34,438 nt of DNA, from NCBI GenBank assembly GCA_012964665.1, contig DTTO01000035.1, positions 1-34,438 of the forward strand. The letters are read 5' to 3'. The stretch comes from Fidelibacterota bacterium (GTDB lineage: Bacteria > Fidelibacterota > Marinisomatia > Marinisomatales > TCS55). This document shows, one piece after another, positions 8,986 through 17,459 of the stretch. The notes below the pieces were generated by a model that was not told where the DNA came from, made no database searches, and saw only the letters and a program-made list of their open reading frames with translations. The stretch's first letter is position 1, and each line of letters opens with the position of its first letter. The translations under genes and the position numbers were made by a program.

Positions 8986-10066
8986 CCCGGCTCCATTCCA
9001 TCCTTCATCGATTAGAAGTTGCTCTGGTATGATATTTGTGTTTTTTTTTGTTTCGCTGGGATGCGCTGAATCTTATTGGGTACGTTATGGATGGCAGGTA
9101 TTTCAAAGTGCAGGTGATGCCAGAATCTTAGCTTTGGGTGGTGCTGCGGTTACCGATTATGGTACATCTGTATCGCCTTTATTCAACCCTGCCGCTAGCG
9201 GAAAAGTTGGCCTCCATAATGTGAACTATACGCACCAGAGCCGCTTGGCTGGTATGATTAGCAGTGATCTTTTGGGATTTCCAATCCGCAATTTTTCACG
9301 TCCCTTAAATTTGATTGTTATTCATGAAGGTATTGATCAGATACCGGATACACGAAATATCCTGCTTGATTTTGGTTTGGATGGGGTGCCCGGTACTGGC
9401 GATACTGGGGAAGGAAATGGTATCCTGGATGAAGGAGAACGATTAGATAAAAGTAAACTGAAATATTTTTCTCAACGGCAGTTAGGGCTGCACTTGAGTA
9501 CCGCATGGAAAAAAGAAAAATATGAGATCGGAGTAGCCCTGAAATCCCTGTATCATAATTTGGGAGAGTTTTCTGGAACTGGTATTGGGCTTGATGTTGG
9601 CATGTTGGCAACCCCTTGGGAGAATGGTAGATTCGGGCTCACCATTCGGGATGTCACTACAAGTTGGCAGGTTTGGGACAGTGGTACCGTAGAGCGATTC
9701 AAACCTACCGTTATTACAGGCCTATCCCATACCTATCGATTATCCAATATACCTTTATCCATTACGGGTATGGGTAACGTAGAACTGGATGCTTCGGGAC
9801 GAACTTTAGATGATGATTTTATGGTTGGGAAATACGGGGGAAGAACCAGGTTCGGTTTGAATATTGTTTATGATTATAAAATTTCTGTTCGTCTCGGTCG
9901 AAATACCATCGGGTCAATAACAGCAGGAATTGGACTTAGTTGGGAGAATTTATCTTTGGATTATGCTTTTGTAAATGAGCCATCCGGTTCGGATTTAGGC
10001 GCTACCCATTTGGTATCACTGGCATTGAATTCTGACTGGATCCGCGGATATATCGAAAAGCTATAA
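8975..10066 (+). CDS. PorV/PorQ-like outer-membrane beta-barrel protein
   Basis: A 363-residue exported protein. After a hydrophobic leader (IFVFFFVSLGCAES) comes the AGDARILALGGAAVTDYGTS...LFNPA pattern, characteristic of PorV/UPF0164/FadL-like barrels (small GG-rich strand near the N terminus, then NPA). The rest alternates strands with aromatic ends. Residues about 133-157 hold an Asp/Gly-rich acidic insertion (LDGVPGTGDTGEGNGILDEG) resembling calcium-binding loops. ATG 8975 overlaps mutS; ATG 9029 would give a tidier signal peptide. A run of nine T at 9041-9049 lies in the leader. Partner and function are unknown; a role in secretion or hydrophobic transport is only family inference. Confidence 0.65.
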   Translation: MTYNPAPFHPSSIRSCSGMIFVFFFVSLGCAESYWVRYGWQVFQSAGDARILALGGAAVTDYGTSVSPLFNPAASGKVGLHNVNYTHQSRLAGMISSDLLGFPIRNFSRPLNLIVIHEGIDQIPDTRNILLDFGLDGVPGTGDTGEGNGILDEGERLDKSKLKYFSQRQLGLHLSTAWKKEKYEIGVALKSLYHNLGEFSGTGIGLDVGMLATPWENGRFGLTIRDVTTSWQVWDSGTVERFKPTVITGLSHTYRLSNIPLSITGMGNVELDASGRTLDDDFMVGKYGGRTRFGLNIVYDYKISVRLGRNTIGSITAGIGLSWENLSLDYAFVNEPSGSDLGATHLVSLALNSDWIRGYIEKL

Positions 10067-10081
10067 TATTTCGCAGCGTCT

Positions 10082-10834
10082 TTACATGCCAAGTCTTCGG
10101 ACGATCCAGTCTGGAGCATATTTCATAATGGGCACCATAAATACTTTCCACTGCCATGGGAAAATGAAGACTTTTTTCTTTCTGTTCACTGCCCTAATGA
10201 TCTTCTCTGCAGCTATATTTGTATCCATGAGAAAAGGCATTGGGAAATCATTATTAGCGGTCATTTCACTTTTGATAAAACCGGGACAAACAGCTGTGAC
10301 CGAAATACCATATTTATGCAAGGCAACACCCCATCCTTGGCTGATATTTCTTACAGCTGCTTTTGAACCGCTGTAAGCGGAATGGTGGGCCAAGCCACGG
10401 AAACTGGCCACAGAACTTATGACAGCGATTTTTCCACTTTTCTGTTCTTTGAAATAAGGTATAAATGGCATTACGACATTTGTTACACCTAAAATATTAG
10501 TTCTCAAGATTTGGTTCATTGCATCTGAACGTCCAGAACTAAGTTTATCCGGGTTGCCTATTCCAGCATTGGCAAAGACACTGTCCACTGTACCAGGAAG
10601 TTTGATAAAATCTTGAATGGTTTTTTGACAGGCATCTCCATCCAATACATCAAGGGGATATACTTTTGCATCACCACCATACTCGAAACATTTGCTGGCA
10701 ACATCCTTTAGACGGTCCTCGCGACGGGACGCTAACCCTACAAAATAACCTTGTTTGGCGTAGGCGTAGGCGAGATATTCACCGATCCCACTGCTTGCGC
10801 CAGTAATAAAAACTTTTTTCATGTCATTAATCAT
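10082..10834 (-). CDS. Short-chain dehydrogenase/reductase (SDR)
   Basis: A 250-residue classical SDR, an NAD(P)-dependent oxidoreductase. The Rossmann glycine motif TGASSGIG is near residues 11-18, NAGIG is present, the catalytic Ser lies in the ISSVASF strand, and the Tyr/Lys pair is in YSGSK. Substrate is not predictable. The start is ATG at 10834 or ATG at 10822 (MKKVFITG); neither has a Shine-Dalgarno. It is the only minus-strand gene in the first 29 kb, convergent with the PorV-like gene (15 nt apart) and divergent from yicC. Confidence 0.88.
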   Translation of the reverse strand: MINDMKKVFITGASSGIGEYLAYAYAKQGYFVGLASRREDRLKDVASKCFEYGGDAKVYPLDVLDGDACQKTIQDFIKLPGTVDSVFANAGIGNPDKLSSGRSDAMNQILRTNILGVTNVVMPFIPYFKEQKSGKIAVISSVASFRGLAHHSAYSGSKAAVRNISQGWGVALHKYGISVTAVCPGFIKSEMTANNDFPMPFLMDTNIAAEKIIRAVNRKKKVFIFPWQWKVFMVPIMKYAPDWIVRRLGM

Positions 10835-11040
10835 AATAACTAACTATTAAAATTATATTATAAAATCTTATGGGACTAATGGATACTATTCTGAATTTTT
10901 TTTATTTAGGGTAAGGTTATCAATATTATTATATATTAATGTAATTGGTCAGATTTGTAACGAGTGCTTATTTATAGAACTAATTGTGATACGTTATAGA
11001 TAAACTGTAAACTTGTAGGCTTTTTTTGAATAGAAAACAG
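10835..11040. other. AT-rich divergent intergenic region
   Basis: About 206 bp between the divergent SDR and yicC genes, very AT-rich, with T and A runs including T8 near 10896. It must hold promoters for both sides. TATAGA-like hexamers are present (for example 10995-11000), but no -35/-10 pair with good spacing can be singled out. No RNA gene or hairpin was recognised. Confidence 0.5.
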
Positions 11041-11901
11041 ATGATTCAAAGTATGACAGGATTTGGCCGTGGAACGGCTGGTAAAGGCAGTAGCAAAGTA
11101 ATTGCTCTGATCAAGGCAGTGAATGGCCGATTTTTAGATATTAAAATCCGGGGAGTTGACATAAATCCTGCTGATGAAAAAAATATTCGTGACATAATTT
11201 CGGAAAAGCTTACCCGCGGTACGATTCATGTGAATTTGGAGTTTGAAGAAAATGGTAAAACACAATCCTTATCTTTCAATAAAGATCGCTTTGAAGCGAT
11301 AGAAAAAATTCTGCTAAAGGTTCAAAAAGAATATGGCCGCCATCTAAATTTAGGCGATATAGTCAATGCCAATGACCTTTTTACCTATTCGGATCCTGAT
11401 TCCATTGATTCAAATCAGTTAGCTAAAGCAGTGGATAAAGCTTGTAGTGAAGTAATCCAAATGCGAAAAACTGAAGGGGGAAAGCTCAAAATTGATTTTG
11501 AAAGTCGATTGTCTAAACTCGAGCGAATCTTAAGTCAGCTTGAAAAAGAGTTACCGGGAGAATTTAGTAAGCGTGAAAAACGGTTCCGTGCCCGAATATC
11601 TGAATTATTAAATGGGACTCCGGTAGATGAAAATCGTTTAGCGCAGGAAATTGCTATGATAGCAGAAAAATCTGATGTGACCGAAGAAACAGTCCGTTTA
11701 AAAAGCCACTTTCAGCAATTTAATTCCATGTTAACCATTGATGATTCTGCTGGACGTCGCCTGAATTTTCTCGTCCAGGAAATGGGGAGGGAAATTAATA
11801 CGATTGGGTCGAAAAGTTATTCTGAAAAGGTTGTAAAATATGTGATCACTTTGAAAGATGAAGCAGAAAAAATACGGGAACAAATTCAGAATATTTTATA
11901 A
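11041..11901 (+). CDS. yicC: YicC family endoribonuclease-like protein
   Basis: A 286-residue YicC-family protein. Family members are stress-linked endoribonucleases encoded next to guanylate kinase in many bacteria. The N-terminal MIQSMTGFGRG is the family hallmark and fixes the start at ATG 11041 rather than the upstream TTG at 11026. The C-terminal block DVTEETVRLKSHFQQF...GRRLNFLVQEMGREINTIGSKS is the conserved DUF1732-type segment. It is followed 2 nt later by gmk, the usual neighbour. Confidence 0.92.
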   Translation: MIQSMTGFGRGTAGKGSSKVIALIKAVNGRFLDIKIRGVDINPADEKNIRDIISEKLTRGTIHVNLEFEENGKTQSLSFNKDRFEAIEKILLKVQKEYGRHLNLGDIVNANDLFTYSDPDSIDSNQLAKAVDKACSEVIQMRKTEGGKLKIDFESRLSKLERILSQLEKELPGEFSKREKRFRARISELLNGTPVDENRLAQEIAMIAEKSDVTEETVRLKSHFQQFNSMLTIDDSAGRRLNFLVQEMGREINTIGSKSYSEKVVKYVITLKDEAEKIREQIQNIL

Positions 11902-11903
11902 GA

Positions 11904-12482
11904 ATGAAAAATTTAATCATCCTATCCGCACCTTCTGGATCTGGGAAAACAACCCTGTGCCGTGCACTTCAGAGACGAGATGAATCCATCGGTTTTTCCG
12001 TTTCATGTACCAGTCGAACGAAACGCAAAGGTGAAATTAATGGTGTAGATTATACCTTTTTAACTGATCAAGAGTTTAAAAAGCGAATCGAGAACGGTGA
12101 ATTTGCTGAGTGGGAACAAATCCACGGGAATTATTATTATGGTACCTTGAAGGCAATTTTGGAGGCGGCAATACAACATCAGGAGTTACTGCTGTTAGAA
12201 TTGGATGTTAAAGGTGCGATGTCGATTAAAAATATATATTCTGAAAAGACTTTGTCGATTTTTGTAGAACCCCCCAGTATGGACGATTTGTACACCAGGC
12301 TGGTAAAGCGGGGAACTGATTCAGAAAAAAGAATTGCAAAAAGGCTGGAACGGCTAACTGCAGAATTGGAATACAAATCCAATTTTGACCATCATATAAT
12401 TAATGATGATGTAAGGCATGCCGTGGATGAAATTATGGATATTATACAACATGAAAATGAGGGAGTGTATTATGGGTCTTAA
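11904..12482 (+). CDS. gmk: Guanylate kinase
   Basis: A 192-residue cytoplasmic enzyme that converts GMP to GDP with ATP. The P-loop APSGSGKTT is at residues 9-17. The GMP-binding region has SCTSRTKRKGEINGVDYTFL and GEFAEWEQIHGNYYYGT, followed by LELDVKGA and the lid region RLVKRGTDSEKRIAKRL. Normal length. Its 3' end overlaps the omega-like gene by 11 nt, giving the gmk-rpoZ pair seen in many bacteria. Confidence 0.95.
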   Translation: MKNLIILSAPSGSGKTTLCRALQRRDESIGFSVSCTSRTKRKGEINGVDYTFLTDQEFKKRIENGEFAEWEQIHGNYYYGTLKAILEAAIQHQELLLLELDVKGAMSIKNIYSEKTLSIFVEPPSMDDLYTRLVKRGTDSEKRIAKRLERLTAELEYKSNFDHHIINDDVRHAVDEIMDIIQHENEGVYYGS

Positions 12483-12753
12483 ACCACTATCTATTCGAAA
12501 AATGGAAGATAGGACTAAAGATGTTTATGAGGCAGTTGTTGTCATGTCAAAAAGAGCAAAACAAGTGCTAAACAACAGAATCATGGAAAAAATGATGGAT
12601 GCCGCCATCGAAGATGTTGAAATGGGCGTTTATGACCAAGTCGTAGATGAGAACCCTGAAGATTATGTAGAATCGGAAAAAGTTACCACGGTTGCTGTCA
12701 ACGAATTTATGGATGGCAAATTAGAATGGGGTGAAAGCGAGGTAGAATCCTAA
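12472..12753 (+). CDS. rpoZ: RNA polymerase omega subunit-like protein
   Basis: A 93-residue protein starting MGLKPLSIRKMEDRTKDVYEAVVVMSKRAKQVL. The arrangement of an early Tyr-rich helix followed by a KRAKQ/N-type helix matches the omega/Rpb6 fold as seen in FCB-group bacteria. Omega helps RNA polymerase assembly and in proteobacteria forms one ppGpp site. The C-terminal half is acidic. ATG 12472 is supported by GAGGGAG at 12459-12465. The gmk neighbour and the downstream rel gene support the call, but sequence similarity to E. coli omega is low. Confidence 0.75.
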   Translation: MGLKPLSIRKMEDRTKDVYEAVVVMSKRAKQVLNNRIMEKMMDAAIEDVEMGVYDQVVDENPEDYVESEKVTTVAVNEFMDGKLEWGESEVES

Positions 12754-12780
12754 GAGGTCCTAGTGAACTGTTAGCAATTT

Positions 12781-13464
12781 ATGGGTTCAGTTTCTCCCGA
12801 TGCCGTAAACCGTTATTTAAAGCAAACCCGTGAACTTTACGGGGATGAACTCTTTCTCGAATCGAACCCTGTCTCAGAAAAAAAAGATCTCCAAACAATC
12901 CATCTTGAATTTTCTACTGAATTAGATTCTTTTCATCAACAAATCCACGAGTGTCAGAAGTGTCGGCTAGGTCAATCCCGCACTAATTTTGTTTTTGGTG
13001 TTGGTGACCCCAATGCATCCTTAGTTCTTGTAGGGGAGGCACCTGGTGAACAAGAAGATTTAAAGGGAGAACCTTTTGTAGGGCGGGCAGGTCAATTGTT
13101 GGACAAAATTTTAGCTGCCATTGACCGATCCCGTGAAAAGGATGTCTATATCTGTAACGTACTTAAATGCCGCCCACCGCAAAATCGTGATCCGCTGGCA
13201 GACGAGGTTGAACAGTGCGAACCTTATTTAATTCATCAAATTAATTTGATTCAGCCAAAACTCATTGTAGCTTTAGGTCGCGTGGCCGGAAAGACCCTTC
13301 TCAATGTGGATAATTCGTTGAAAAGTATGCGCGGTATTCTGCACAATTATCATAACACGCCGCTGATTGTGACTTACCATCCGGCTGCATTGTTGAGAAA
13401 CCCAAATTGGAAACCTGAAGCATGGAAGGATTTTAAATGGATCCGTTCCATGATTGATGCATAA
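12781..13464 (+). CDS. Type-4 uracil-DNA glycosylase (UDGa), iron-sulfur
   Basis: A 227-residue family-4 uracil-DNA glycosylase, which excises uracil from DNA. Motif 1 is [25 protein letters not shown] (GEAPG at 85-89) and motif 2 is [11 protein letters not shown]. Cys58, Cys61, Cys130 and Cys146 fit the 4Fe-4S cluster ligands. About 50 residues precede the first cysteine pair, an extension common in versions described as DNA polymerase-related. ATG 12781 follows a 27-nt gap after rpoZ. dnaB begins 6 nt downstream, linking repair with replication. Confidence 0.93.
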   Translation: MGSVSPDAVNRYLKQTRELYGDELFLESNPVSEKKDLQTIHLEFSTELDSFHQQIHECQKCRLGQSRTNFVFGVGDPNASLVLVGEAPGEQEDLKGEPFVGRAGQLLDKILAAIDRSREKDVYICNVLKCRPPQNRDPLADEVEQCEPYLIHQINLIQPKLIVALGRVAGKTLLNVDNSLKSMRGILHNYHNTPLIVTYHPAALLRNPNWKPEAWKDFKWIRSMIDA

Positions 13465-13469
13465 ATATA

Positions 13470-14834
13470 ATGGCAAAGAATAAGGAATTAGAACTTCATG
13501 CCCAACCCCAGGCATTGGAAGCTGAACAGGCAGTGTTGGGTTCCATGCTCACATCAAAAGAAGCGGTAAGTAAAGCTATGCAATGGGTATCTGCAGATCA
13601 ATTTTATAAAGATGCCCACGTTCGAATTTTTTCATGTATGGTGAACCTTTTTGAAAAGGGTGAACCCATTGATGCAATATCAGTTGTGGATCGCCTTAAG
13701 AAAAAAAAGGACTTAGAAAGTGTTGGTGGTGCCTATTATATCACTGGGTTAGCTGAGTCCGTACCTACCACTGCCAATGTTGAATATTATGCTAAGATCG
13801 TGTTAGAAAAGCACACTTTAAGAAGATTGATTCAAGTATCACATGAAGTATCAAAAGAAGCATTTGAAGATGCGCAAGACGTAGATGATATTCTGGATTC
13901 AGCTGAATCAGCCATTTTCAATATTTCTGAGAAAAGACTTCGTGGTGGTTTTGAACATATTGATCCAATACTGCAAAATACCTTTGAAGAATTAGATAAA
14001 ATTGCGACCAATCCTGGTATTGTGACTGGCGTACCATCAGGGTTGATGGATTTGGACGCTATTACATCTGGGTTCCATTCCGGTGAACTGATTATCGTGG
14101 CTGGTCGCCCAGGGATGGGTAAAACCGCTTTGGCGCTTACTATGGGTCGAAATACAGCAGTTATGGATAAAACGGGTGTAGGTATATTTAGTCTTGAGAT
14201 GGCGAACCATCAATTAGCCATGCGCCTGCTATGTGCCGAAGGACGTGTGGATAGTCATCTTGTGCGAACGGGAAAACTCCCAAAGTCACAATGGAAAAAT
14301 TTAAGTATTGCTGTAGGACAATTAGCTGAGGCACCGATTTACCTTGATGATACGGCAGCGATGTCCGTTTTGGAAGTAAGGGCCAAAGCACGCCGGTTAA
14401 AGGCGGAACACGATGTTGGATTATTAATTGTGGACTATATTCAGCTAATGACTGGACCAAAAGGCGCTGAAAGCCGCCAACAGGAAATTTCCCAAATTTC
14501 ACGTTCTTTAAAGGCATTGGCTAAAGAAATTGAAGTGCCCGTGATTGGGTTATCCCAATTGTCACGTGCAGTGGAAAGTCGCAGTGACCGTCGCCCACAA
14601 TTATCTGATCTTCGTGAATCAGGTGCAATTGAACAGGATGCAGATGTAGTAATCTTTTTATACCGTCCGTGGGTTTATTCTCAGGAGGAAGACGACCGTG
14701 GAAAGGCAACAATAATTGTTGCCAAACAAAGAAACGGTCCAACAGGAACTATCGAGGCAACTTTTATCGATCGTTTTGCACGCTTCGAAAACATAGCCGC
14801 CTTTGCTGAAATGGAAGCAGAATCACCATTCTGA
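13470..14834 (+). CDS. dnaB: Replicative DNA helicase DnaB
   Basis: A 454-residue hexameric 5'-3' helicase. The N-terminal domain carries PQALEAEQAVLGSML. The RecA-like domain has Walker A GRPGMGKT (residues 212-219), FSLEM, Walker B LLIVDYIQLM, and the terminal SDLRESGAIEQDADVVIFLYR with the arginine-finger region. No intein interrupts the ATPase domain. Its stop overlaps the rel start codon by 1 nt. Confidence 0.97.
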   Translation: MAKNKELELHAQPQALEAEQAVLGSMLTSKEAVSKAMQWVSADQFYKDAHVRIFSCMVNLFEKGEPIDAISVVDRLKKKKDLESVGGAYYITGLAESVPTTANVEYYAKIVLEKHTLRRLIQVSHEVSKEAFEDAQDVDDILDSAESAIFNISEKRLRGGFEHIDPILQNTFEELDKIATNPGIVTGVPSGLMDLDAITSGFHSGELIIVAGRPGMGKTALALTMGRNTAVMDKTGVGIFSLEMANHQLAMRLLCAEGRVDSHLVRTGKLPKSQWKNLSIAVGQLAEAPIYLDDTAAMSVLEVRAKARRLKAEHDVGLLIVDYIQLMTGPKGAESRQQEISQISRSLKALAKEIEVPVIGLSQLSRAVESRSDRRPQLSDLRESGAIEQDADVVIFLYRPWVYSQEEDDRGKATIIVAKQRNGPTGTIEATFIDRFARFENIAAFAEMEAESPF

Positions 14835-17023
14835 TGGAAAATCCCCTAACCAAATTTGTTCCCTTTCTAGTAGGAGAATTTCCTAAGCCATTTCAAGAAC
14901 TTTTGGATAAAGTGACTTTGAATGAGCCATTGACTGAAGATGATTTAAAAAAAGAATTATGGGGGGCATATGAATTTGGTTTTCGTCATCATGAGGGACA
15001 AAAAAGACGATCCGGTGGGCCTTATTTTGAAAATCATTGTGTAGAAGTTGCCAAAATTTTAGCAGAATGGAATATGGATCATATTACAATTATTGGTGGA
15101 CTGCTCCATGATACAATTGAGGATACGGAAGTAAATTTTGAGGATATCGAGAAAAAGTTTGGAACTGACGTCGCTAATTTAGTGAACGGTGTATCCAAAC
15201 TGAGTGGGATCCGCTTTACTAGTCAAAAAGCAAAGCAGGCAGGTAATTTTATGAAAATGCTTATATCTGTAGCCCAGGATCTTCGGGTAATCATCATCAA
15301 ATTTGCCGACCGACTTCATAATATGTCCACGATTGAATATTTACCACGTATAAAACAACATCGAACTGCCATAGAAACGCGTGACGTTTATGCCCCATTG
15401 GCCCATAGGTTGGGAATGGCCAGAGTGAAGTGGACGCTTGACGATTTAGTCTTGAAAACCTTGAATCCAGATGACTATAAAGAAATTGAAAAAAAGCTGA
15501 AATCTTCTCATAAAGGTCGTGAAAAATATATTAAAACAATTACCGATGTACTTTTAGATGAATTAGAGGAATATAATATAGTACCAAAGGTATATGGTCG
15601 ACCAAAGTCACATGCATCTATTTATAGTAAAATGATTGAACGGGGTAAAACATTTGAAGAGATTTATGATATATTGGCTGTTCGAATTGTTGTTGAGAAA
15701 ATTGAAGAATGCTACCTTACACTAGGTGTACTCCATCAAAAATTCAAACCGATTCAGGAACGATTCAAGGATTTTATTGCTACCCCAAAGAGTAATGGAT
15801 ATCAATCTATTCATACAACTGTTATAGGTCCAGATGGGAAGCTGGTAGAAATCCAGATTCGAACAGAAGATATGGAACAAACAGCTGAAATTGGTGTAGC
15901 TGCACATTGGCGCTATAAGGATGAGAGTGGTACAGAAACCAAGGGTGTTGATACTCACGTAAAATGGTTGCGGGAATTATTAGATATTTTACAGAGTGAA
16001 GAAAATGATCCAAAAGAATTCATGCACCTATTAAAAATTGATTTATTCGGAGATGAAATTTTTGTATTTACACCAAAAGGTGATTTAGTTCAATTGCCCG
16101 TAAAATCGTCACCGGTGGATTTTGCGTATAATGTCCATACGGAAGTGGGTCAAACATGCTTGGGTGCCAAAATCAATCACAAGGTTGTACCGTTGAATAC
16201 TGAATTGCAAAACGGAGATACAGTTGAAATAATTACAAGCAGTTCTCAAAATCCTAATTATGGATGGCTCAAATTTGCTGTTACTTCTAAAGCGAGGAAT
16301 AGGATTAAACGCTATTTAAGTAAAAAAGAGCGAGATGAAAGTATTAAAATGGGCGAAGAAATTATGACTAAAAGTCTCCGCCGTTTGAAATTGATAAATC
16401 TATCGGATGAAGTAAAAGATGCATATAAGAAATTTGGGTTTGGCGGTACAGATCAACTAATGGAAGCAATTGGAAAAGGTGAAATTTCTATTCGAGATAT
16501 TTTGGATAAAATTAGACCTGATGAGGCGCAGGTTGAAGAGGATGAACCTTCTAGTCTCTTCAGTTTCAAACGGAAAGAAAGCCAAAGCATTAAACTGGAG
16601 GGCATTTCTAATATTATGGCCAATTTTGGTAAATGCTGTAACCCAATCCCCGGAGATGATATGTTAGGCTTTATTACTCGAGGGAGAGGAATCACTGTAC
16701 ACCGTTCAGACTGTTCCAATTTACCTTTGTTAAATAAAGAATCAGATCGGTTGGTCCCCGTGGAATGGGAGGTGTCCCGTAAAGATTTCTTTAATGTACA
16801 ATTAAAGGTAGTGGGGCAGGATCGAAAGGGACTATTGAAGGATATGACGGAATCCATTTCAAAACTCAATATCAATATGACATCCGTTGATATCAAGGTC
16901 AAAGAAGCGATCGCCACTGCTATTTTTATTATTCAGGTTAATAATCTGAAACAATTGGATCGAGTGATCCGAACAATGTCCAAAGTCAAGAGTATCGACT
17001 TTGTCGAACGCGCAAAACGCTGA
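14834..17023 (+). CDS. rel: Bifunctional (p)ppGpp synthetase/hydrolase Rel
   Basis: A 729-residue long RelA/SpoT homologue controlling the stringent response. The hydrolase HD domain is intact (HHEGQKRRSGG..., then HDTIED at 92-97). The synthetase has YGRPKSHASIYSKM, YDILAVRIVV and RFKD at 310-313 within FKDFIATPKSNGYQSIHT; RxKD marks the bifunctional class, whereas monofunctional RelA has ExDD. A TGS domain (FVFTPKGDLVQLPVKSSPVDFAY) and a C-terminal ACT domain follow. ATG 14834 overlaps the dnaB stop. Proximity to gmk and rpoZ echoes the E. coli gmk-rpoZ-spoT order. Confidence 0.95.
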   Translation: MENPLTKFVPFLVGEFPKPFQELLDKVTLNEPLTEDDLKKELWGAYEFGFRHHEGQKRRSGGPYFENHCVEVAKILAEWNMDHITIIGGLLHDTIEDTEVNFEDIEKKFGTDVANLVNGVSKLSGIRFTSQKAKQAGNFMKMLISVAQDLRVIIIKFADRLHNMSTIEYLPRIKQHRTAIETRDVYAPLAHRLGMARVKWTLDDLVLKTLNPDDYKEIEKKLKSSHKGREKYIKTITDVLLDELEEYNIVPKVYGRPKSHASIYSKMIERGKTFEEIYDILAVRIVVEKIEECYLTLGVLHQKFKPIQERFKDFIATPKSNGYQSIHTTVIGPDGKLVEIQIRTEDMEQTAEIGVAAHWRYKDESGTETKGVDTHVKWLRELLDILQSEENDPKEFMHLLKIDLFGDEIFVFTPKGDLVQLPVKSSPVDFAYNVHTEVGQTCLGAKINHKVVPLNTELQNGDTVEIITSSSQNPNYGWLKFAVTSKARNRIKRYLSKKERDESIKMGEEIMTKSLRRLKLINLSDEVKDAYKKFGFGGTDQLMEAIGKGEISIRDILDKIRPDEAQVEEDEPSSLFSFKRKESQSIKLEGISNIMANFGKCCNPIPGDDMLGFITRGRGITVHRSDCSNLPLLNKESDRLVPVEWEVSRKDFFNVQLKVVGQDRKGLLKDMTESISKLNINMTSVDIKVKEAIATAIFIIQVNNLKQLDRVIRTMSKVKSIDFVERAKR

Positions 17024-17045
17024 TTCATTAAATTCAAAAAATAAA

Positions 17046-17459
17046 ATGGGACGTTTCCTCGGTATTGATCACGGCCAAAAACGGGTAGGGCTTGCCTTAT
17101 CTGATCCTCTCAAAATAATCTCCAAACCGTATAAAACAATAACCTATACTGATCTCGATGATTTGTTTACGCAGATACAATCCATTATTATTGAAAAAGA
17201 AGTGGAGAGAATTGTACTTGGCCTGCCAAAAGGAATGTTAGGGCAAAATACCAAACAAACAGAAAATATTTATCAATTTGCTGGTCATTTGAAAAGTGTG
17301 GTTGATATACCAGTTTCTTTGGAAGACGAACGACTTAGTTCCCATAGTGCTAAAAAAGCATTAGTCCAACAAGGTATAAAAACTGGCTACAATAAGGATC
17401 GTATTGATGAAACAGCGGCTGCCATTTTTTTGCAGAATTATTTGGATCGAATGCAATGA
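17046..17459 (+). CDS. ruvX: RuvX/YqgF family Holliday-junction resolvase-like nuclease
   Basis: A 137-residue RNase H-fold protein implicated in pre-16S rRNA processing and/or Holliday-junction resolution. It begins MGRFLGIDHGQKRVGLALSD, the family signature with the first catalytic Asp. It continues with RIVLGLPKGMLGQ (usual GLP pattern), SLEDERLSSHSAKK and a C-terminal RIDETAAAIFLQNYLD with the last catalytic Asp. ATG 17046 is chosen over the earlier in-frame start at 17001, which lies inside rel. Its stop overlaps the lnt start (ATGA). Confidence 0.92.
   Translation: MGRFLGIDHGQKRVGLALSDPLKIISKPYKTITYTDLDDLFTQIQSIIIEKEVERIVLGLPKGMLGQNTKQTENIYQFAGHLKSVVDIPVSLEDERLSSHSAKKALVQQGIKTGYNKDRIDETAAAIFLQNYLDRMQ

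Noticed and set aside
10086-10376. Plus-strand open frame opposite the SDR gene
   Set aside because: The minus strand carries complete SDR motifs; the plus frame has no family signature.
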